Shown here piece by piece: positions 6,170-6,921 of a DNA stretch of 6,921 bases. The DNA is from Trichloromonas sp034006665. GTDB taxonomy: Bacteria > Desulfobacterota > Desulfuromonadia > Desulfuromonadales > Trichloromonadaceae. A program made the position numbers and the translations under genes. Where the stretch lies: contig NZ_JAVESI010000081.1 of assembly GCF_034006665.1 (NCBI RefSeq), forward strand, positions 1 to 6,921, given 5' to 3'. The notes under the pieces are model-generated. The model did no database searches, was not told the DNA's origin, and saw nothing but the letters and a program-made list of their open reading frames with translations. Position 1 is the stretch's first letter, and the number at the start of each line of letters is the position of its first letter.

Positions 6170-6172
6170 GAC

Positions 6173-6921
6173 ATGCATTTTCCCGACAAGAACATCTACA
6201 AGCCCTGTCTCGCCGTCATTGAGTCGATCATCGACGAGACTCCCGATGTGCGCACCTTTCGTCTGGTCTTTCAGGATGAGCGGGTGCGGGACAGCTTTAC
6301 CTTCCGCTCCGGCCAGTTCGCCGAATATTCAGCCTTCGGTTACGGCGAGGCGACCTTCTGCATCGCCTCGTCGCCGACCCGCATCGGCGCCATCGAATGC
6401 TGCTTCCGCGCCGCCGGGCGGGTCACCGAGGCGCTGCGGCGGCTGGAGGTAGGGGATACCATCGGCGTGCGCGGCCCCTACGGCAACTCCTTCCCCATCG
6501 AGGAGTTTTACGGCAAGAACCTGGTCTTCGTCGCCGGCGGTATCGCCCTGCCCCCCCTGCGCACCCTGATCTGGAACTGCCTCGATCAACGGGAGAACTT
6601 CGGCGACATCACCATCGTCTACGGTGCGAAGAGCGAAGCGGATCTGGTCTACAAACGGGAACTGGCGGAATGGCAACAGCGCGCCGACGTGCGCCTGGTG
6701 AAGACCGTCGATCCCGGCGGCAACGGGCCGGAATGGGACGGTAAGGTCGGCTTCGTGCCGACGGTACTGGAAGAGGCGGCCCCCGCCGCGCAAAACACCA
6801 TCGCCCTGGTTTGCGGCCCGCCGATCATGATCAAGTTCACCCTGCCGGTGCTGGAGCGCCTCGGCTTCGCCGACGACGCCATCTACACCACCCTGGAAAA
6901 CCGCATGAAATGCGGCCTCGG
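6173..6921 (+). CDS. flxA: FlxA, FAD/NAD-binding oxidoreductase (3'-partial)
   Basis: FlxA is the NAD(H)-oxidising flavoprotein of the complex, of the ferredoxin-reductase-like family that includes sulfhydrogenase gamma (HydG) and the PyrK electron-transfer subunit. The window shows 249 complete codons with no stop. The FAD-binding barrel comes first: SGQFAEY at 46-52, then GEATFCIASSP at 58-68 and RGPYGNSFP at 100-108. The NAD-binding domain has VFVAGGIALPPLR at 118-130, VYGAKS at 149-154 and LVCGPPIMIKF at 212-222. The last residues, ENRMKCGLG, start the C-terminal cysteine motif that binds [2Fe-2S] in PyrK-type proteins; the rest is cut off. Perhaps 30-40 residues are missing. The ATG at 6173 fits the family N-terminus, but no good ribosome-binding site precedes it. 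The frame is open back to a GTG at 6095 with AAGG at 6085-6088, which would add 26 residues encoded by the repeat. It is cytoplasmic and is the expected NADH entry point. Confidence 0.92.
   Translation, partial: MHFPDKNIYKPCLAVIESIIDETPDVRTFRLVFQDERVRDSFTFRSGQFAEYSAFGYGEATFCIASSPTRIGAIECCFRAAGRVTEALRRLEVGDTIGVRGPYGNSFPIEEFYGKNLVFVAGGIALPPLRTLIWNCLDQRENFGDITIVYGAKSEADLVYKRELAEWQQRADVRLVKTVDPGGNGPEWDGKVGFVPTVLEEAAPAAQNTIALVCGPPIMIKFTLPVLERLGFADDAIYTTLENRMKCGL

Overview
The window is one co-directional operon on the + strand, read with no gene on the other strand. It encodes a cytoplasmic, soluble electron-transfer complex of the heterodisulfide reductase / flavin oxidoreductase type (HdrABC-FlxABCD, formerly Flox). 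The order is hdrC (5' end missing), hdrB, hdrA, flxD (mvhD homologue), flxC, flxB, flxA (3' end missing). The GC-rich coding sequence with GC-rich third positions, this gene order and the style of the proteins suggest an anaerobic bacterium of the Desulfuromonadia/Geobacterales or sulfate-reducing type. I infer the taxon from general familiarity, not from a marker gene.

Layout: positions 1-404 hold the C-terminal part of HdrC. HdrB follows with a 4-base GTGA overlap (401-1291). HdrA is at 1389-3386, FlxD at 3497-4000, FlxC at 4088-5035, FlxB at about 5085-6092, and FlxA from 6173 to beyond the window end. No promoter or terminator is visible; both ends of the transcription unit lie outside the window. 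No tRNA, rRNA, CRISPR, transposase or phage gene is seen, and no stretch over 300 bases lacks a gene.

How the genes work together (family knowledge): FlxA binds FAD and NAD(H) and takes electrons from NADH. FlxB and FlxC are iron-sulfur electron carriers. FlxD, a [2Fe-2S] MvhD-type protein, passes electrons to HdrA, whose FAD is the proposed site of electron bifurcation. One branch reduces ferredoxin through HdrA; the other passes through HdrC to the non-cubane clusters of HdrB, where a disulfide or similar acceptor is reduced. In Desulfovibrio vulgaris the same cluster links NADH, ferredoxin and probably DsrC. The acceptor here cannot be read from the window.

The unusual part is between the genes. 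All five intercistronic gaps from hdrB to flxA (49-110 bases each) contain a dyad-symmetric sequence, and the five differ from one another. Two are inverted arrays of 7-base units, one is an interrupted inverted repeat with a recurring CACGGAT heptamer, one is a pair of short hairpins, and one is a perfect 26-base palindrome. They look like small interspersed repeats that have settled in the spacers of a single operon, and may also act as RNA hairpins that set the relative expression of the subunits.
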